Position numbers and translations under genes: made by a program. Shown here one piece after another: positions 15,715 through 24,415 of a stretch of DNA of 64,000 bases. The stretch is from Planococcus sp. MER TA 32b. Its GTDB lineage: Bacteria; Bacillota; Bacilli; Bacillales_A; Planococcaceae. The stretch is from positions 1,550,001 through 1,614,000 of the forward strand of contig JAMCAN010000001.1 of the NCBI GenBank assembly GCA_023715185.1, written 5' to 3'. The notes under the pieces are model-generated. The model did not search any database and was not told the origin of the DNA. It saw only the letters and a program-made list of their open reading frames with translations. Within the stretch, counting starts at the first letter, position 1; each line of letters opens with the position of its first letter.

Positions 15715-16167
15715 ATGATTGAATGGGAAGTAGAACGTGTCATCGATCAGAATATCGATAAAGTGTGGACGCTGTTTGCAGATGCAAATATCAAAAAAAT
15801 CATGCCTCAAGTTGAGAAACATGAGCTGATTGAAAAGACGGAGAAAGAAATCGGTGCCAAGCATATGCAAAGTTATAAAGAAGGAAAGCGGACTGAAACA
15901 TATATCGTGGAGACGCTTGCTTACGAAGATAAACCCGATAAAAAACATAAACAGATTTTCTTTGTGATCGGCAAAGCTTTTGAAATCGATTTATGTTTTT
16001 CCTTGATAACGTTAGGGGAGAACAAGACAAAATTGATTTATTCCGGATGCAACCAAGGCCGCAATTTTATCGGCAGAGCGATGATGAAAATGGCAAACAA
16101 TAAAAGCAATTCAAAAACAGTGGAAGCGTTCCTGGACCATGTCGAACAGGAAGCGATGAACTTATAA
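15715..16167 (+). CDS. SRPBCC family protein, tandem paralogue
   Basis: A 150-residue protein of the same family as the gene at 15055-15519: VIDQNIDKVWTLFADANIKK at the start, GAKHMQSYKEGKRTETYIVE in the middle and a C-terminal helix. ATG at 15715 follows GGAAGGAG. The two genes are separated by 195 bp with an inverted repeat (AAAGCCTGA at 15527, TCAGGCTTT at 15591), so they may be transcribed separately despite the duplication. Confidence 0.75.
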   Translation: MIEWEVERVIDQNIDKVWTLFADANIKKIMPQVEKHELIEKTEKEIGAKHMQSYKEGKRTETYIVETLAYEDKPDKKHKQIFFVIGKAFEIDLCFSLITLGENKTKLIYSGCNQGRNFIGRAMMKMANNKSNSKTVEAFLDHVEQEAMNL

Positions 16168-16490
16168 TTCAATATCAGCGGAAGAGGAAAGGGCTCCTGT
16201 TAATTTTACAGCGAGTAAGTATTTATGGTTAAAGGCAAAAGTGCATATATATTGAATATATGTAGTAAACTACATAAGGATTATCTGTAAATTACAATAG
16301 TAGCCAACAAGAAGCAAATTGAACTAAAAGCTTCTCCAATTAACAATATCAAAGTAATGGATAGGAATCGATAGTGAATAAATGGCCGGTTTTACTAATT
16401 ATTCATCACGTTTAACAAATTAATGGAAATTATTAAGGAAACTGTAACCTTTTCTGTTTTATTTCGCCTAAGCTTAAAAGGGGTGTTGAA
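16168..16490. other. Intergenic region with a short operator-like palindrome
   Basis: No gene is visible. ATGTAG and CTACAT form a perfect palindrome with a 4-base centre at 16260-16275, inside AT-rich DNA about 215 bp before the lipoprotein gene. Confidence 0.35.
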
Positions 16491-17225
16491 ATGAGAAGAG
16501 AATGTATCATATTACTGGCTTTAACAACCTTAATGGGATGTTCTTCGCCGTCGGACGTAAGCACGGGACAAAGTCCTTCGCAGCCGGCACAAACCACTCA
16601 GTCTGCACAGCAAAACGACGAATGTCCTGATGGCATCATAGATTGGGTAGATGTTTTGAAAATAAACGATATCCAGTATTCTGCGTTATGGAATGAATCA
16701 ATACCGGTTGGAGAGAATATGAAAGGCGATGTGGTGGGGGAAGTAAGCTATCAAATGGACGGTAATGCCTGTTCGAATCACAAGATGCAGAACGGTGATG
16801 CAGCGTTTTTGGAAGTGGGAACTGAAGTATTCGAATTTATTGGCTACGATTCCGATTTCCGTGTAATTGCTAATGATGTGATTTACGAAGTGAATGAAAA
16901 TGAGAAAGCCCAGACGATCGGTGATCTTTATGATATAGAAGGAAAAGTTGTGGGAATGAGTCTAAGAAGCTATTTCGACGGGAGTTTCATAACGGATTTG
17001 AAAGAAGAACATTGGAAGGAATTTCTCGATGAGTATTTGGCTCTGGAATACGTTGGCTTTGATAAAGTGTATGATGAAATCGGCAACGAAGACAGTGCCT
17101 TCATGGATATCCATTTGGAAGATGGCAGTTCTTTGCGATTCGGTTATTGGACGGAAGCCAATGTGGTCAATCCAGGTGCGTACGCCAGTGAAAAGATGCT
17201 TGAGATCATTGAGCAATATCAATAA
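16491..17225 (+). CDS. Hypothetical lipoprotein
   Basis: A 244-residue protein with a lipoprotein signal (lipobox LMGC, Cys17), a Ser/Gln/Pro linker and a globular part with two further cysteines. AAAAGGGG precedes ATG at 16491. The mature part should sit on the outer membrane face. No family was recognised. A GNAT gene follows 19 bp downstream and may be co-transcribed. Confidence 0.75.
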   Translation: MRRECIILLALTTLMGCSSPSDVSTGQSPSQPAQTTQSAQQNDECPDGIIDWVDVLKINDIQYSALWNESIPVGENMKGDVVGEVSYQMDGNACSNHKMQNGDAAFLEVGTEVFEFIGYDSDFRVIANDVIYEVNENEKAQTIGDLYDIEGKVVGMSLRSYFDGSFITDLKEEHWKEFLDEYLALEYVGFDKVYDEIGNEDSAFMDIHLEDGSSLRFGYWTEANVVNPGAYASEKMLEIIEQYQ

Positions 17226-17244
17226 AAAAAGAACAGGAGAAAAA

Positions 17245-17748
17245 ATGAGCTTCCAAATTCGTGACATGAAAGAAGAAGACATTAAAGAGGTCCAGCAAGT
17301 TGCGAAAACGAGCTGGAACGACACATACGAAGGGTTAATTCCTGCATATATCCAGGAAAACTTCTTAAATTCAGCTTACAGTGCTGAAATGTTGAAGAGA
17401 CGCCTTGCTGTGTCTTCACTATATGTTGCTGAAGCTGACGGAAAAATTGTAGGCTTCAGCAATTTCTCGAAAGTAAAAGAAGGAGGGAAAGTGGAGCTGG
17501 GTGCTATTTATCTGCTTCCTGGGCACCAAGGAAAGGGATTAGGATCAGCTTTATTGAATGAAGGAATAAACAACGCACGGAATGTTTCACAAGTGTACGT
17601 GAATGTGGAAAAAGGGAATGAGACGGGTGTTAACTTCTATAAAGCAAAAGGGTTTAAAAAATTATCTGACTTTGAAGACGATTTGGAAGGACATATAACA
17701 AGTATGATCCGCTTGGTGAAAGACCAGCTTAATGACGGAGAAATTTAA
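17245..17748 (+). CDS. GNAT family N-acetyltransferase
   Basis: A 167-residue acetyltransferase. The acetyl-CoA loop is LLPGHQGKGLGSALL (consensus Q/R-x-x-G-x-G/A), followed by NVEKGNETGVNFYKAKGF, the usual last strand-helix unit. ATG at 17245 follows AGGAG; a longer open frame from 17029 overlaps the lipoprotein gene and is not used. The acceptor is unknown. Confidence 0.88.
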   Translation: MSFQIRDMKEEDIKEVQQVAKTSWNDTYEGLIPAYIQENFLNSAYSAEMLKRRLAVSSLYVAEADGKIVGFSNFSKVKEGGKVELGAIYLLPGHQGKGLGSALLNEGINNARNVSQVYVNVEKGNETGVNFYKAKGFKKLSDFEDDLEGHITSMIRLVKDQLNDGEI

Positions 17749-17843
17749 CGTTAACTCTAATAGTATATGTAGATAAATACAAAAGGATTTAATATAAAAA
17801 ACAAAAATGTAGCAAGAAGTCAAAAGACTCAGGAGGCAAACTT

Positions 17844-18329
17844 ATGAATGCTAACTACCCGAGACATATTGTTGCGGTTTCTGCGTATATAACAAATGAA
17901 GAGGGGGAGGCGTTGCTTGTCAAAGCGCATTGGCGCAAAGATACGTGGGAGCCGCCAGGCGGGCAAGTGGAACAAGGCGAAGCTTTGGATGAGGCTGTGC
18001 GCAGGGAAGTTCTTGAGGAAACTGGGATAGAGATTGATATTCATGGAATAACCGGTGTCTATTACAGCGCAAGCAGTGAGATTTTATCTGTGGTGTTTCG
18101 AGCAACTTGCAGCATGTCAGAAATCAAGATGCAGCCGGAAGAGATTTTTGACGCGAAATTTATTGCTTTAACAGAAGAAAATATCGAAAAATACATAACG
18201 CGTCCACATATGGTTTCCAGAACATTGGACGCCATGCAGGCAAAAGAGTCCATTCCATACGAAACTTGGGAAGCCCGACCTTATAATTTACTCGGCCGTA
18301 TCGAAAAGAAAAAGTTGTCCATCACTTAA
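17844..18329 (+). CDS. NUDIX hydrolase
   Basis: A 161-residue protein with a complete Nudix box (start GGQVEQGEAL, then REVLEETGIE, about residues 35-58), which binds Mg2+ and hydrolyses nucleoside diphosphates linked to another moiety. The N-terminal VAVSAYITNEEGEALLVKAH strand pair is standard. CAGGAGGC precedes the start, and a terminator follows at 18368-18392. The substrate is not predictable. Confidence 0.88.
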   Translation: MNANYPRHIVAVSAYITNEEGEALLVKAHWRKDTWEPPGGQVEQGEALDEAVRREVLEETGIEIDIHGITGVYYSASSEILSVVFRATCSMSEIKMQPEEIFDAKFIALTEENIEKYITRPHMVSRTLDAMQAKESIPYETWEARPYNLLGRIEKKKLSIT

Positions 18330-18367
18330 TATAGTAGAATTGAAAGTTCGATCAGCCGTATACAAAT

Positions 18368-18392
18368 GCCTCCTATAGGGAGGTTTTTTTTT
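18368..18392 (+). terminator. Terminator after the NUDIX gene
   Basis: A CCTCC/GGAGG stem with a 5-base loop is followed by nine T. Confidence 0.75.
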
Positions 18393-18476
18393 CGTTAAAA
18401 TAAAACTCCCTTTTTTGTTATACTGAATGAAATGGTATTGACAATAAATTCTGAAATCTTGAAAGGGGTCGCGGTC

Positions 18477-20483
18477 ATGGGGTTTTTGAAGTTTTTTCTT
18501 GAGATATTGATAATAGCAATTATCATTTATATAATCAGCGGCCGTTTGATGGGGCCCAAAGTGAATTTCCGAAAAAGGGTTCTTTCGGTTTCATTGGGGG
18601 TTGTACTTACCACATTTTTATATTGGTATTCCTATTTGCGTTTTACCGATTATATGGATTTGGATACTATCCAAATCGTTCAAGATGAAACATCTATCCT
18701 GTGGATTGGCAGCATGCTGCTGATCTCTATGCTGCTGTATCTGTTCCTGGAATTATTCGATCCAATGGAGCTGGGTGAATCAGGTGATCCAAAAACGGGC
18801 AAAGATTTCTTTTTGGTCCGTTGGAGAAGCCGTTTGAGAGAACAGAAACGGCTAAGCAGAATCCTGGAAATCTCAGTACGCAACGGTTTTTCGCAAGCGC
18901 TTGATTTTGCCCGGCACCGGGGGGAGAATGACCGGGAATTGGCACGTGCTTTCCGCGTCACTTTGGAGGAGAGTGGCGGCATATTCATTAAATTCGGCCA
19001 GATGCTTTCCACCCATAGCGAGCTTTTTCCGCCAGCTTTCATAAATGAATTGGGTTCATTGCAGCAAAACGTCAAACCGTTGACGAGTGAGCAAGTAGAG
19101 CATTTATTGAATGAAAAACTGCCATATCGGATAGAAGATGTCTTTGCTGAAGTGGATAAGGAACCGATTGCTGCTGGCTCCATCGGGCAAGTTCATAAGG
19201 CATTGTTGAGGAACGGTGATGAAGTCGTCGTAAAATTGCTGCGTCCTGATATCCGCAACATCATGCGGGATGATTTGAATCTTCTGGTGGCATTCACCGA
19301 ATGGCTGTCGATGAAATCCGCTTGGATCAACAGCATCGGCATCCGGGATCTGGCAATCGGGTTTGCCAATAGCATGCGGGAAGAAGTGAACTTTAACATT
19401 GAGATACGCAATACAGTTCAACTCGCTAACATTATTGGGAAAAGCGATTATGACATCAAGGTTCCTAAAGTCTATACAGAGTTCAGCAATGACAAAATTA
19501 TTGTTCTGGAATATCTGGAAGGCAAGAGCATTGCGAAAGGGCAGGAGCTGTTCGACCGTTACCAGGTGGATCGCAGCGAATTCGCGCGGACTATCCTATT
19601 CTCTTATCTGGAACAGATGTTTTTCAACGGTATTTTCCATGCGGATCCGCATCCGGGCAATATCTTTATTGATCGTATGGATGGCAGCCCGATTATCCTG
19701 GATTTCGGTGCAGTCGGCAGGCTGTCTGATGAACAGCAAAAGGCGCTGAACCTGTTTGTGATCGGGATCCAGCAGAATGACGCAGAAGTCATGTCGGATG
19801 CCGTCATGGCTCTTGTACAGGATACACACAGCATAGACCGGAAGAAATTTGAGTACGCTATCGGCCAAAGCCTTATGCGCATCTCTTATATCGATAAGAT
19901 TCCGACAAGGGAACTGATTCATTCCATGTTTGATATCGTCCGTGATTTCGGCTTGAAGTTTTATCCTCCTGTGGGTACGGCATTACGGGCATTAATCGTT
20001 CTGGACAGCACTATCCACTCGATGGACCCGAATTTTGATATGTTCAGGGAATCCAAGACATTCGCCAAAAAGTATAAAGCTTCTTATCTGTTTAAACCCT
20101 TTACACAGCCTTCAGCAACGAAAGAAAAATTGGAAGAAGAGCTGGCTGTATGGCTTCCGGAGTTAATGAAAGTGCCTAAAAGACTAGACCGTCTTGTTCA
20201 GCGTGTTGAATCCGGCAAAGTGATCCTGCATCATGACGTATTTTCGGATAAACATAATTCCATGTTCGTTACGCAATTATTTTCACGCTTCGTATTGCTG
20301 ATGACCGGCATCACATTCGGTCTCGTGTCAGCGGCTTTATTGGCCATTGCGCAGTTTATCGACACCGCATATGCGGTATATTTAAATATAGCGTCTTACG
20401 CAGGGCTGTTTTTAAGTGTAGTATTATTGGTCAGACTGTCGATACAGGCAATTCGTGATATGAAACGAACGAGTGGCCTATAG
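18477..20483 (+). CDS. ABC1/UbiB-type (AarF) kinase-like membrane protein
   Basis: About 668 residues. Several TM helices at the N-terminus (residues 5-120) and two at the C-terminus flank an ABC1 kinase-like domain. Family marks are KFGQML (KxGQ motif), GSIGQVH in place of a normal P-loop, VVVKLLRP (ion-pair Lys), HADPHPGN (catalytic loop) and LDFGAVG (metal-binding). Members support lipid or quinone biosynthesis in other bacteria by ATP hydrolysis; in this organism that is inferred. ATG at 18477 is chosen over 18432 because GAAAGGGG is well spaced. Confidence 0.88.
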   Translation: MGFLKFFLEILIIAIIIYIISGRLMGPKVNFRKRVLSVSLGVVLTTFLYWYSYLRFTDYMDLDTIQIVQDETSILWIGSMLLISMLLYLFLELFDPMELGESGDPKTGKDFFLVRWRSRLREQKRLSRILEISVRNGFSQALDFARHRGENDRELARAFRVTLEESGGIFIKFGQMLSTHSELFPPAFINELGSLQQNVKPLTSEQVEHLLNEKLPYRIEDVFAEVDKEPIAAGSIGQVHKALLRNGDEVVVKLLRPDIRNIMRDDLNLLVAFTEWLSMKSAWINSIGIRDLAIGFANSMREEVNFNIEIRNTVQLANIIGKSDYDIKVPKVYTEFSNDKIIVLEYLEGKSIAKGQELFDRYQVDRSEFARTILFSYLEQMFFNGIFHADPHPGNIFIDRMDGSPIILDFGAVGRLSDEQQKALNLFVIGIQQNDAEVMSDAVMALVQDTHSIDRKKFEYAIGQSLMRISYIDKIPTRELIHSMFDIVRDFGLKFYPPVGTALRALIVLDSTIHSMDPNFDMFRESKTFAKKYKASYLFKPFTQPSATKEKLEEELAVWLPELMKVPKRLDRLVQRVESGKVILHHDVFSDKHNSMFVTQLFSRFVLLMTGITFGLVSAALLAIAQFIDTAYAVYLNIASYAGLFLSVVLLVRLSIQAIRDMKRTSGL

Positions 20484-20535
20484 GACGCTGTATGCTCACG
20501 CAGGGACACTGCAGGAGCCAAAAGGAGTGGATTAG

Positions 20536-21144
20536 ATGGAACGACCAAGTCCAAGAGAGATTCTCGAACAGAAAATGCGTGAAACCCGTCCGTCCTGGAC
20601 GCGAAATGCTCCAGCAAAGCCGCGTAAATATAAAGCCAGTATGAAACGGGTTGATGATTATGTTGTACTTGATTTTGAGACGACCGGTTTGCGTGCCGGA
20701 AGCGATAAAATCATTCAAATCGGCGCCGTCAAATACATTAACCATATGCATAAGGACACCATGTATTTAACGATTAATCCCCAACAGCATATTTCAAGCA
20801 CGATTACACGTATCACAGGCATTACAAATGCTGATGTGCGTGATGCACCAGTTATTGAGGAAGTTGCTCATGAATTGATCCAATTTATTGGAGGATTGCC
20901 GATTATCGCGCATAACGCGCCGTTTGATATGGGATTCCTGTACGCATTGGAGGAAATCACTCCGATTCCGGAGTATACGGTTATCGATACAGTGAAACTG
21001 GCGCGTAAAGTGATACCAGAGACACCGAACCATAAGCTGACGACATTATCAGCGTTCCTGGAGCTTGAGCATAATGCGCACGATGCGCTCGGTGACTGTC
21101 TGGCAACAGCTGCGATTTATCAGTTTTGTATAGACCGTTTGTAA
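20536..21144 (+). CDS. DEDDh 3'-5' exonuclease (DnaQ/PolC epsilon-like)
   Basis: A 202-residue exonuclease. Exo I is LDFETTGL (Asp and Glu), Exo II is AHNAPFDMGFL and Exo III is HDALGDCLAT with its His. The metal-binding acidic residues and the general-base His are all present. About 40 basic N-terminal residues precede the domain. AAAGGAG lies ahead of ATG 20536. Standalone proteins of this type work in proofreading, repair or RNA trimming. It is the last + strand gene before dif. Confidence 0.88.
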   Translation: MERPSPREILEQKMRETRPSWTRNAPAKPRKYKASMKRVDDYVVLDFETTGLRAGSDKIIQIGAVKYINHMHKDTMYLTINPQQHISSTITRITGITNADVRDAPVIEEVAHELIQFIGGLPIIAHNAPFDMGFLYALEEITPIPEYTVIDTVKLARKVIPETPNHKLTTLSAFLELEHNAHDALGDCLATAAIYQFCIDRL

Positions 21145-21158
21145 TTCAATTAAGAATG

Positions 21159-21199
21159 AAGCACGCAAGCCGCTAATAAATGTGGTTTGTGTGCTTTTA
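21159..21199 (+). terminator. Terminator after the exonuclease gene
   Basis: AAGCACGCAAGCC pairs with GGTTTGTGTGCTT (two G-U pairs), followed by TTAA. Confidence 0.6.
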
Positions 21200-21285
21200 A
21201 GTTATAAAGAGGCGCAGTAGCAATAGACAAGTGAAGGCAAAGTGAGAAGAGGAGCATCACTAGGTGTTTGAAGTAAAAATTTAAT

Positions 21286-21316
<31 letters not shown>

Positions 21317-21495
21317 GAGTATCATATCATAAGTATACTTTTAATATTGAGACAAAACCGATTTTTCGACCAAATTCAGCTTAAATTCATTTAATTGATT
21401 ATCAGTGAATTTTTCTTAGTTTAAATAAGCTCCAGCTTAAATCATTTTGAATAGCTCAATCCTGTATTGAATTTAAATCCTGTCTCAAAATAAAA

Positions 21496-21533
21496 AAACG
21501 GAATTGCTTTGATAACGTTCAGCAATTCCGTTT
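21496..21533 (-). terminator. Terminator of the pyruvate oxidase gene
   Basis: AAACGGAATTGCT and AGCAATTCCGTTT form a perfect 13-bp stem. On the - strand T residues follow directly. Confidence 0.8.
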
Positions 21534-21608
21534 AGTGTTTATATTTCAGTCATCATTACAGTTGCTGAATGCTTTTTAAAAACTTTCGTTTACATCTCAA
21601 AATCAACT

Positions 21609-23213
21609 TTACATCGTCTCAAAATCGATATCTTCCACATATGCATCGATCACTGCGGCTTTGTTGCCGGCTTTAGCCATATTCAGCGCTTCTTTCAGTT
21701 CATGCCGGTTTTTAGCTGTATAGCCAATACCGCCGCAAGCTTCAGCAAACATCGCGAAATCAATATTTGCCAATTCGATATTCGTCGGTTTGTTCCCCAT
21801 TTCTTCCTGTTCCGTTTCGATCAACTGGATTTTCTGATTGTTCAAAATCACTATGATGATTGGCAGATCGTATTTAACTGCTGTAACGAAGTCTTGCATA
21901 CCCATTGAAAATCCACCGTCACCGATCAATGCGATTACCTGTTTATCCGGATACGCCAATTTCCCGGCTATTGCACCAGGCAAACCGCAGCCCATCGTTG
22001 CAATCCACGCAGATACAATCATTTTTTGATCTGTAAGCTTTAAATAACGCGCTGACCACAATGTCACACTTCCTACATCAAGCGAAACGACCGCTCCAGG
22101 CTCCAAAATTCGCTGCACTTCTGCCATTACATGCTGTGGCTGCAGCTGCTCCGTCTCTTTGGCCATCTCCTGCCGCAATTTTTCATCCCATTTATCACGC
22201 TTTTCTTGAGATTGTTTAAGAAAATCATCACTTTTAGGCAGGATATTTTCAATAAACCAAGCCATGACCGGTTCCAATTCACTGGCAATGCCGATAGTTG
22301 CCGGATAATATTTACCGATTACAGCCGGATCGATATCTATCTGAATGGCCGGTGCATCATTTGGCAAATAATCCCTGTATGGGTAAGCAGTACCCGCCAA
22401 TATCAGTAAATCCGCTTCCTTCATCACTTCCTTGGCCGGTTCAGTCCCTAATTGCCCCAGATGTCCCATATGATTGGGATGTTCGTCGGGAATCAGGCCT
22501 TTAGAAGGAAATGAAGCGATTAATGGTGCTTTGATTTCTTCAGCAAACATCAATAATTCGGCAACTGCACCTGTAGCCCCTTTGCCAGCTAAAATGACAG
22601 GTTTTTTTGCGGAATTAATCAGATCTGCAGCTTTTTCAAGGTCTTCAGCCGCCGCTCTTATATTAGGCTGCGAATAATATGCTGATGTCATGGGCTTTTC
22701 ATATTTTATCTTCGTACTGAACAGATCATCCGAAACAATCAGTACAGCCGGACCATTTTCTGCGTACGCAGTCCTGATTGCCTGGTTCAGCATGTCCGGC
22801 AGCTGTTCAGCTGTCTGTACCCGCCTATTGTATACAGCCACCTGCTCAAACATCGATTCCAGCTTCAATTCCTGGAAATTATCCGTGCCGACTAAATCAC
22901 TGCTTACCTGTCCGACAATCGCCAGCACCGGTACTTTATCTTTCTTGGCGTCATACAAGCCGTTTTGCAGATGGACTGCTCCTGGTCCTGCAATCGACAT
23001 GCAGACACCGATTTGACCCGTGAGTTTGGCATGTGCTGCAGCAGCGAGCGCACCTGTTTCTTCGTGACGGATCTGGATAAACCGGATCTCCTCTTCTTTC
23101 CGTAATTCTTCCATGAATTCATTGATTGAGTCACCAGGCATCCCGTAGATATGATCTGCTCTCCATTCCTTCAGTAAGTCTATAACGTATGCTCCCGCTT
23201 TTTTATCAAACAT
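21609..23213 (-). CDS. Pyruvate oxidase-type ThDP-dependent enzyme
   Basis: A 534-residue ThDP enzyme of the acetolactate synthase/pyruvate oxidase fold. The N-terminal domain carries the catalytic Glu region (IRHEETGALAAAAHAK) and the C-terminal domain the ThDP motif (from GDGGFSMGMQ through ILNNQKIQL). The closest recalled relatives are YdaP/SpxB-like pyruvate oxidases, which turn pyruvate into acetyl phosphate or acetate, with FAD. AAAGGAG precedes ATG at 23213. A Crp/Fnr gene lies just upstream on the same strand, separated by a terminator. Whether it makes H2O2 or feeds quinone cannot be told. Confidence 0.85.
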   Translation of the reverse strand: MFDKKAGAYVIDLLKEWRADHIYGMPGDSINEFMEELRKEEEIRFIQIRHEETGALAAAAHAKLTGQIGVCMSIAGPGAVHLQNGLYDAKKDKVPVLAIVGQVSSDLVGTDNFQELKLESMFEQVAVYNRRVQTAEQLPDMLNQAIRTAYAENGPAVLIVSDDLFSTKIKYEKPMTSAYYSQPNIRAAAEDLEKAADLINSAKKPVILAGKGATGAVAELLMFAEEIKAPLIASFPSKGLIPDEHPNHMGHLGQLGTEPAKEVMKEADLLILAGTAYPYRDYLPNDAPAIQIDIDPAVIGKYYPATIGIASELEPVMAWFIENILPKSDDFLKQSQEKRDKWDEKLRQEMAKETEQLQPQHVMAEVQRILEPGAVVSLDVGSVTLWSARYLKLTDQKMIVSAWIATMGCGLPGAIAGKLAYPDKQVIALIGDGGFSMGMQDFVTAVKYDLPIIIVILNNQKIQLIETEQEEMGNKPTNIELANIDFAMFAEACGGIGYTAKNRHELKEALNMAKAGNKAAVIDAYVEDIDFETM

Positions 23214-23312
23214 CGGACCACTCCTTTATGTCATTGGCTAATTGGAAACATTTTCTGTTCACCCTTTTCATTCCCCAGCAGCTGCAGTACAAACCCAATG
23301 CTTACGGTGACT

Positions 23313-23341
23313 AAAAAAAGCCGCCAATGTTGTATGGCGGC
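23313..23341 (-). terminator. Terminator between Crp/Fnr and pyruvate oxidase genes
   Basis: GCCGCCA and TGGCGGC form the stem; on the - strand seven T follow. Confidence 0.75.
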
Positions 23342-23363
23342 CCGTAAATGCTAAACATATTTA

Positions 23364-24071
23364 TCAGACTGATTGGAGCGATTTTATATCCAAAATTTCA
23401 ATACTCCGGTGATCTTTTTGGTAGATCAATCCCTCATCTTCAAATTTCGCCAGTTTTCGGCTGATCGTTTCCGGTGTGGTTCCCAAATAAGAGGCTAAAT
23501 CCTTTCGTGACATTGGCAAAATGATATTGTCCAATTCACTGTCCTCAGCCTGCTGAACCAGATATAGGGCAATCCTCGTCTCCACATTTTCTGTGGCAAA
23601 ACTGGTCATGAGATGTTCTGTATTATCCAGTCGCTTTGAAAATTCATTTAAGATTTTCAATGAAATAGTAGGATGCTGCTGGAGAATTTGCTGTAGATCG
23701 CCCCGTTGTATGCTGCAAATTTCTGTTTGCTCCATAGCTTCAGCATACACTTCATGTACCGACTCCCTGAACAACGCCAATTCACCAGTAAACTCCCCCG
23801 GATTCAGTATCCGGATAAGCTGCTCTCTGCCATTTTCCGATAACCGGTAAACCCTGACTTTTCCTTTATGGACGATATACAGTGAATTGGAATGGTCACC
23901 TGCGCGGTAAAGGATTTCGTTCTTTTTTAAGTTAAGGTGTATGGCTGATTTTACTATACTGTTCATTTCATCATCTTCTAAGTGATTGAAAATCGGCACG
24001 ATGGAAACACATGATTTATGCTTTTCAATTTCTTTCGATTCACTAAGTTTATCCGGTTCCTGCAACGGCAT
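23364..24071 (-). CDS. Crp/Fnr family transcriptional regulator
   Basis: A 235-residue regulator. A cyclic-nucleotide-type beta barrel (about residues 25-140, with GEFTGELALF) is followed by a dimerisation helix and a Crp-type helix-turn-helix (MSRKDLASYLGTTPETISRKLAKF). There is no N-terminal cluster of four cysteines, only Cys21 and a distant Cys, so it is unlikely to carry an FNR Fe-S cluster. GGGAGGG precedes ATG 24071. It lies between the metal export genes and pyruvate oxidase. It may control either, or the nearby respiration genes, but no FNR-type box was found to prove it. Confidence 0.85.
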   Translation of the reverse strand: MPLQEPDKLSESKEIEKHKSCVSIVPIFNHLEDDEMNSIVKSAIHLNLKKNEILYRAGDHSNSLYIVHKGKVRVYRLSENGREQLIRILNPGEFTGELALFRESVHEVYAEAMEQTEICSIQRGDLQQILQQHPTISLKILNEFSKRLDNTEHLMTSFATENVETRIALYLVQQAEDSELDNIILPMSRKDLASYLGTTPETISRKLAKFEDEGLIYQKDHRSIEILDIKSLQSV

Positions 24072-24172
24072 CTTAAACCCTCCCTAACTGATGAACAATT
24101 CAATCAATTCTTTATATAAATTTTACCATTGTGATGAAAGCATCATTACTTTTCAGGTTTTATCAATTTAAG

Positions 24173-24394
24173 TCAGGCGACTTTTGTTGATAGAACCGGA
24201 TAACCCAAACGAACAATGGTTTCTTCAACTTTTAGAGCAGAAACTAGTTCTTCGTTATACACTACTTTCACTTTACCCGCATGGAAAAGAACATCAACAG
24301 ATTCCACGCCCTGTATTTTCATTACAGCGTTTTCGATCTTTTTAATACATGACGGACAAGTCAACGGTTCCATTTTAAATGTAACTTTCATCAT
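24173..24394 (-). CDS. Heavy-metal-associated (CopZ-like) metallochaperone
   Basis: A 73-residue HMA protein. The metal-binding loop is TCPSCIKKIE (CxxC with Pro-Ser between the cysteines), and the ferredoxin-like beta-alpha-beta pattern is complete. AGGAGGA precedes the start. It lies 21 bp after the P-type ATPase gene, which itself lacks an N-terminal HMA domain, so this small protein probably delivers metal to that pump. Cu(I) or Zn(II) are both possible. Confidence 0.85.
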   Translation of the reverse strand: MMKVTFKMEPLTCPSCIKKIENAVMKIQGVESVDVLFHAGKVKVVYNEELVSALKVEETIVRLGYPVLSTKVA

Positions 24395-24415
24395 GATTCT
24401 TCCTCCTGTTTTTTG

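Noticed and set aside
17029..17244. N-terminal extension of the GNAT frame
   Set aside because: It lies inside the lipoprotein gene; the ribosome site supports ATG 17245.
18680..19183. Long - strand frame inside the UbiB-type kinase gene
   Set aside because: Antisense shadow of a conserved gene with ABC1 motifs; no ribosome site.
24120..24150. FNR/CRP-type site (TGTGAT...ATCATT) before the Crp/Fnr gene
   Set aside because: Spacing between half-sites is two bases too long and the right half is poor.
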